NCBI GenBank assembly: GCA_947177105.1
Contig: CAMWTF010000015.1
Span: forward strand, 1 to 16,449
Direction of reading: 5' to 3'
DNA: 16,449 nucleotides
From: an uncultured Lachnospiraceae bacterium
GTDB taxonomy: Bacteria; Bacillota; Clostridia; Lachnospirales; Lachnospiraceae
The notes beneath the pieces were generated by a model. It was not told where the DNA came from, ran no database searches, and saw only the letters and a list, made by a program, of their open reading frames with translations. This document shows, one piece after another, positions 13,376-16,449 of the stretch. Numbering within the stretch: the first letter of the stretch is position 1; every line of letters begins with the position of its first letter. Position numbers and translations under genes: made by a program.

Positions 13376-14155
13376 ATGATACGGATTATGAACTGCGGGC
13401 ACAATTCACGCCATCCCAGACCCTGCAATTTTGAATACAGACAGGGATTGCCCAATTATCTTATTCTGCTGATCAAGCAGGAAGGGTGGTACTATGCAGA
13501 CGGAGAGCGGACCACGCTCAGACCCAATAACCTAATCTGCTTTTCCCCCGGCACTTATATCCATTACGGCTGCGACGCGCCCGGCTATAACGATGACTGG
13601 ATCCACTTTACGGCAGACGCGGCGGAACAGGAGCTGCTGCTAAAACTGCAGCCCTATCTGCGACGATTGATTTACCCCCGGGATTTTCACAGACTATCCG
13701 AGTATGTCAGACTGATGACAGGCATTTACCACACGGTCTCCCCTTACCGCACCCCCATGCTGGATGCGTCCATGCATATATTTCTATATGCTCTGTTGGA
13801 GGAGGCAGAAAATCCCCAGGATGCCATGTTCCCCCAATACTACCGGGCCTTCTGTGAACTGCGCACCCAGATATACAATAGTCCGGCAACCACCCCTGCC
13901 ATAGGGGAACTGGCGGACTCCCTGTGTTTAAGCCTGTCCTATTTCCAACATTTATATAAGAAGTTCTTCCACTGCTCCTGCGGACAGGACATCATCCGTG
14001 CGCGGCTGGAGCTGGCCAAATACCATTTGCAGAACAGCGAAATCAGCATCCGGGAGCTCTCCGCCTTCTGCGGCTACAACAATGAACTCCATTTTATGAG
14101 ACAGTTTAAAAAATTTGTGGGAAAGACACCCTCCGAGTACCGGGAATCTCTATAA
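13376..14155 (+). CDS. AraC-family transcriptional regulator, sugar-sensing type
   Basis: A 259-residue regulator. The N-terminal part (residues 1-110) fits an AraC cupin-like ligand-binding domain (GWYYADGERTTLRPNNLICFSPGTYIHYG), and residues about 165-259 carry the two helix-turn-helix motifs: IGELADSLCLSLSYFQHLYKKFF (first) and IRELSAFCGYNNELHFMRQFKKFVGKTPSEYR (second, the usual AraC end). GGAGG lies five bases before the ATG. Its ligand is likely an unsaturated uronide or a related sugar because it is divergent from a GH88 hydrolase gene and their promoters overlap. It is followed after 73 bases by the AraC-HTH/GGDEF gene in the same direction; there is no terminator in that gap, so they may share a transcript. 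Confidence 0.93.
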   Translation: MIRIMNCGHNSRHPRPCNFEYRQGLPNYLILLIKQEGWYYADGERTTLRPNNLICFSPGTYIHYGCDAPGYNDDWIHFTADAAEQELLLKLQPYLRRLIYPRDFHRLSEYVRLMTGIYHTVSPYRTPMLDASMHIFLYALLEEAENPQDAMFPQYYRAFCELRTQIYNSPATTPAIGELADSLCLSLSYFQHLYKKFFHCSCGQDIIRARLELAKYHLQNSEISIRELSAFCGYNNELHFMRQFKKFVGKTPSEYRESL

Positions 14156-14228
14156 AAACAGAAAATATCAAGATAGTTTTCCGGAAGTGTGCTATCCTTA
14201 AGATACGACGTCGGAAAGGAATTATATT

Positions 14229-15035
14229 ATGGATCATTTGGCTCTGTTGAACCTGGCTCTGTGCTATATGGAGGAAAATTTAAGTGAAAATATCACTGCC
14301 GAGGATGTGGCGAAGGCATGCTACTGTTCGCCCTCCAGCCTCCAAAAACTGTTTCGCAGGCTGGCCCACTACTCGGTAAAGGAGTATCTCATCAAGCGGC
14401 GCCTGACCCTGGCCGCCCGGGACCTGCTAAACCGCCCCCAGGACAGCATCCTGGACATTGCCCTGCGCTATTGTTACCAGAGCAATGAAGCCTTCACCAG
14501 GGCATTTGAAGCCATGTGGAACTGTAGTCCGTCTGCCTACCGCCAGGAGCGGTCCTTCGCAGACCTTTGCCCCCGACTGAACCCGTCGGAGTATGATTAT
14601 GGAGATGAAGAGATGAGTCGTAGAAAAATGGTAGATATCAGTGAATTATATGACCTGTTTATGGAGCGGAAAAACTGCTGGTTTGTGTGCTGTGATATCC
14701 AGTCCCTGGTTCCCATCAATAAGATTGCCCGCAAGGCCGGAGACCTGGCCATCGCCGAGACTGCCCGCCGCATGGATCAGTGCAGCGGCCCGGAGGATTT
14801 GGTTTTCCGCATTGGGGGGGACGAGTTCGCCATGCTGACCGCCAGCCAGGACTGTGCCTATGCCCGGCAGATCGCGGACAAAATTCTGGCCATGAATGGG
14901 CAGACCTTTACCTATGAGGACAGGGAAATCCCTCTGCACCTCTATGCCGACACCGCCTGCTTTACCGAAAAAAATCTGCGCTACAGCGAGTTGTTCACCT
15001 CTCTGCACCAGACCATCGAGGGCAGCAAGAAATAA
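14229..15035 (+). CDS. AraC-type HTH fused to a GGDEF domain
   Basis: A 268-residue two-domain protein. Residues 1-107 are an AraC-type double helix-turn-helix (ITAEDVAKACYCSPSSLQKLFRRL, then DIALRYCYQSNEAFTRAFEAMW and SPSAYR). After a linker (108-145), residues about 148-268 form a GGDEF domain: metal residue D156 in CDIQSL, guanine-contact-like N164 and D172 (PINKIARKAGD), and an intact G196-G197-D198-E199-F200. The inhibitory RxxD site is incomplete: D190 is present but its Arg is Gly. The usual opening DxLTGLxNR segment is missing, so the domain is shorter than normal. Whether it makes cyclic di-GMP or only binds a nucleotide is open. AAAGGA precedes the ATG. It sits between the AraC gene and a strong terminator, so its targets may include the neighbouring sugar genes. 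Confidence 0.85.
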   Translation: MDHLALLNLALCYMEENLSENITAEDVAKACYCSPSSLQKLFRRLAHYSVKEYLIKRRLTLAARDLLNRPQDSILDIALRYCYQSNEAFTRAFEAMWNCSPSAYRQERSFADLCPRLNPSEYDYGDEEMSRRKMVDISELYDLFMERKNCWFVCCDIQSLVPINKIARKAGDLAIAETARRMDQCSGPEDLVFRIGGDEFAMLTASQDCAYARQIADKILAMNGQTFTYEDREIPLHLYADTACFTEKNLRYSELFTSLHQTIEGSKK

Positions 15036-15050
15036 CTGATCCGAACCCGC

Positions 15051-15088
15051 AAAAGGGGCCGGACACCATCAGCGTGTCCGGCCCTTTT
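15051..15088. terminator. Strong bidirectional terminator
   Basis: AAAAGGGGCCGGACAC, a 7-base loop, GTGTCCGGCCCTTTT. Eleven GC-rich pairs with a U-run in each direction. It lies between the convergent AraC-HTH/GGDEF and BlaI-like genes. Confidence 0.92.
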
Positions 15089-15116
15089 CCATTGCTATGT
15101 ATGGTTATTGCGCTTA

Positions 15117-15509
15117 CTACTTGGATTTCTTTTTCAAGCCGGTCAGGTACTTGATCATCTTGTCAAGCTCTGCCTCTTTCTTGGGACCATCCTCTTCCAG
15201 TTCCATCATCCCTGCAAGTATGTCCATCTTGTCGATAATGGAATGGAAACTCCTGATATCCCCCAAAAACTTCTCTGTCAACACTTCTTTGGACCTCGGT
15301 GTAGCTCCGAAGGTTCTGCTCAGAACGTTGCCGCTGTGGGTCACACCCTGCACTTCCACCAGCTCTGCCGCCAGCATCTTGCGCAGCACAGCCTGCACAG
15401 TGCTCTGGGTCAGTTCTTCGCCGGAATTCACAATCTCCGTGGAGGTCAGCGCCCGCTCGTTCTCGTGCAAAATCTTCAATACTTCAAGTTCTCTGGGATT
15501 AAGTTTCAT
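15117..15509 (-). CDS. BlaI/MecI-like winged-helix transcriptional repressor
   Basis: A 130-residue DNA-binding protein. The N-terminal 70 residues form a winged helix: MKLNPRELEVLKILHENERA, LTSTEIVNSGEELTQSTVQA as the recognition region, and VLRKMLAAELVEVQG leading into the wing. The C-terminal half (IRSFHSIIDKMDILAGMMEL, then a lysine-rich end) is helical and suits dimerisation. The size and order fit the BlaI/MecI/CopY family, in which a sensor protease (BlaR/MecR) usually lies next to the repressor; none is present here, so the signal it answers to is unknown. GGAGG with AGGAG directly before the ATG. Transcribed leftward from its own promoter (15545-15573). MarR-type or other winged helices are possible alternatives. 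Confidence 0.75.
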   Translation of the reverse strand: MKLNPRELEVLKILHENERALTSTEIVNSGEELTQSTVQAVLRKMLAAELVEVQGVTHSGNVLSRTFGATPRSKEVLTEKFLGDIRSFHSIIDKMDILAGMMELEEDGPKKEAELDKMIKYLTGLKKKSK

Positions 15510-15544
15510 CTCTCCTTACCTCCTTTCGTAATATTTCTACGCCT

Positions 15545-15573
15545 ATTATAATACTTTATTCAGATTTGCGCAA
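15545..15573 (-). promoter_or_regulatory. Promoter of the BlaI-like regulator gene
   Basis: On the minus strand TTGCGC (15568-15573), 17-base spacer, perfect TATAAT (15545-15550), about 36 bases before the start codon. No terminator separates it from the radical SAM gene upstream. Confidence 0.7.
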
Positions 15574-15602
15574 TAGTTTTTGTTTGGTATAATATGCTAA
15601 AT

Positions 15603-16223
15603 TTACCGCAGGATATAATTAAACACTTCCAGCCGGGTAAATCCCAGCCGTTTCAACTTCTCCTGGGATATGCGGATATGCTCCTTTGTATTGTAATCCG
15701 GTATGTGGGGAATGCGTATCTGCACCCGCTCCGAAGGCAAGGCGGCCGCCAGGCGCAGCAGATTTTCCTCCATGGGCGCCTGGGGCTGCCCGGTGTAGGA
15801 TTCATACACTGCTCCGTCCATATCTTTGATATCCACAATAAACTCATCCACTACATCCAGCGCCTGCTCCAGGTTACGGGATGGCACATGCAGAGAAGTC
15901 TCCGCGGCCAGGTGCCATCCCGGGCCGCATACCTGTCTGAACGCAGCGATAAAAGGTGCATGGAGCAGCGACTCCCCACCCCCAAAGGTCACTCCGCCGC
16001 CGGTAGCCAGGAAATACAGATTGTCTATCTTTACCTTATCATATAGCTGCTCCGGCGTCAGACGCACACATTTGTCCAAAGTGGAAGGATCCCAGGCATG
16101 GGGATTGATGCAGTATCTGCACTGCAGGGGGCAGCCATAGGCCCCCACCAGCGTGGTCACCCCCTGCCCGTCTGTGACCAGCCGATGGCGCTCTATCGAG
16201 AAAACCGGGAGAGTGGGAGTCAT
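15603..16223 (-). CDS. Radical SAM protein, PFL-activase-like short form
   Basis: A 206-residue radical SAM enzyme. GCPLQCRYCIN gives the cluster-binding C31-x3-C35-x2-C38, and VTFGGGESLL (78-87) is the SAM-binding GGE-type motif. Later landmarks are TSLHVPSR, VDEFIVDIKDMDG and IRIPHIPDYN. These match the glycyl radical enzyme activase group (pyruvate formate-lyase activase and relatives), but the protein is shorter than the usual 240-300 residues and no ferredoxin insert is present. No glycyl radical enzyme is in the window, so the target is unknown and a non-activase role is possible. The ATG overlaps the upstream stop codon (ATGA), and GGAGG lies seven bases before it; tight translational coupling suggests that both proteins belong to one process. 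Confidence 0.85.
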   Translation of the reverse strand: MTPTLPVFSIERHRLVTDGQGVTTLVGAYGCPLQCRYCINPHAWDPSTLDKCVRLTPEQLYDKVKIDNLYFLATGGGVTFGGGESLLHAPFIAAFRQVCGPGWHLAAETSLHVPSRNLEQALDVVDEFIVDIKDMDGAVYESYTGQPQAPMEENLLRLAAALPSERVQIRIPHIPDYNTKEHIRISQEKLKRLGFTRLEVFNYILR

Positions 16224-16449
16224 TGCGCCGCCTCCCCCAAAGGCGGAATGCTCTCGTCACTGTATCCCGGTTCTTCCTCTGGCAGAGCGATATCTCCCTC
16301 CAATTCCGGCAGCGGCAGAGCTTCCCCCATCACCGTCTCCTCCTCCGGCAAAGCGATATCCCCCTCCAGTTCCGGCAACGGCAGAACTTCCCCCATCACC
16401 GCCTCCTCCTCCAGGAGCGGGATCGCCCCTGCCAGAGCTTCATCTACGC
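16220..16449 (-). CDS. C-terminus of an unknown protein with acidic repeats (cut by window edge)
   Basis: The last 75 codons of a leftward gene that enters from the right edge. The visible part is acidic and proline-rich, with a 22-residue unit VMGExLPLPELEGDIALPEEE present twice (residues 16-37 and 38-59 of the visible part), then EEPGYSDESIPPLGEAAQ. The unit is low-complexity and looks like a flexible linker or tail, so the main domain must lie outside the window. The stop codon TGA (16220-16222) overlaps the ATG of the radical SAM gene, implying one operon. I do not recognise the protein. Codon use is normal for the region, and the frame is open throughout, which supports a real gene. Confidence 0.65.
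   Translation of the reverse strand, partial: VDEALAGAIPLLEEEAVMGEVLPLPELEGDIALPEEETVMGEALPLPELEGDIALPEEEPGYSDESIPPLGEAAQ
16271..16402 (-). repeat. Two 66-base tandem repeats coding the acidic 22-residue unit
   Basis: Copies 16337-16402 and 16271-16336 differ at only a few positions. Period 66 bases keeps the reading frame. The short repeat and the CTCC/GGAG-rich composition make this a probable slippage or recombination site that could vary in copy number between strains. Confidence 0.8.

Overview
The window looks like a chromosomal piece of an anaerobic gut Firmicute, most likely Lachnospiraceae (Clostridium cluster XIVa). The grounds are roughly 50 % G+C coding sequence between AT-rich spacers, strong AGGAGG-type ribosome binding sites, consensus sigma-A promoters (TTGACA/TATAAT), and protein families typical of that group: a RelQ-type alarmone synthetase, an Rpn-type nuclease, a UDPGP-type pyrophosphorylase with GalE, and an AraC-HTH/GGDEF fusion. 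No rRNA, tRNA, CRISPR array, phage module or complete insertion sequence is visible. The genus is not determined.

Layout. 1-139 is the start of a leftward flavin-reductase-like gene cut by the window edge. 367-1224 (-) is a repetitive coiled-coil protein with a C-terminal membrane anchor. 1570-2223 (-) is the small (p)ppGpp synthetase relQ. Divergent from it, 2496-2762 (+) is a small conserved-looking unknown, followed by a haemolysin III family membrane protein (2977-3627, +). This meets a leftward Rpn/PD-(D/E)XK gene (3645-4934) whose stop codon lies in the loop of a shared bidirectional terminator, and whose tail contains an exact 150-bp internal duplication. 5330-7698 (-) is a two-gene nucleotide-sugar unit (UDP-sugar pyrophosphorylase, then galE) with a long leader made of two 70-nt repeats carrying identical hairpins.

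8043-11970 (-) is a three-gene cluster: a VWA protein with a DUF2201-like zinc-site region, a MoxR-like AAA+ ATPase, and a cytoplasmic leucine-rich-repeat protein. This is the best candidate here for a poorly described system. Upstream of it, 12034-13173 (-) is a GH88 unsaturated glucuronyl hydrolase, divergent from an AraC-family regulator (13376-14155, +) with overlapping back-to-back promoters. Next comes an AraC-type HTH fused to a GGDEF domain (14229-15035, +). The right end is leftward: a BlaI-like winged-helix regulator (15117-15509), a radical SAM protein (15603-16223), and the repetitive acidic C-terminus of a further gene (16220 to the edge) that overlaps it by ATGA.

Between genes, two dispersed elements stand out. 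One is a palindromic element directly joined to the ribosome binding site, in three copies, 16-17 nt before the start codons of the flavin reductase, galE and LRR genes, with a partial fourth before the GH88 gene. The other is a GTGCGC-type hairpin, in three copies. These look like small non-coding repeats that have become part of gene leaders.
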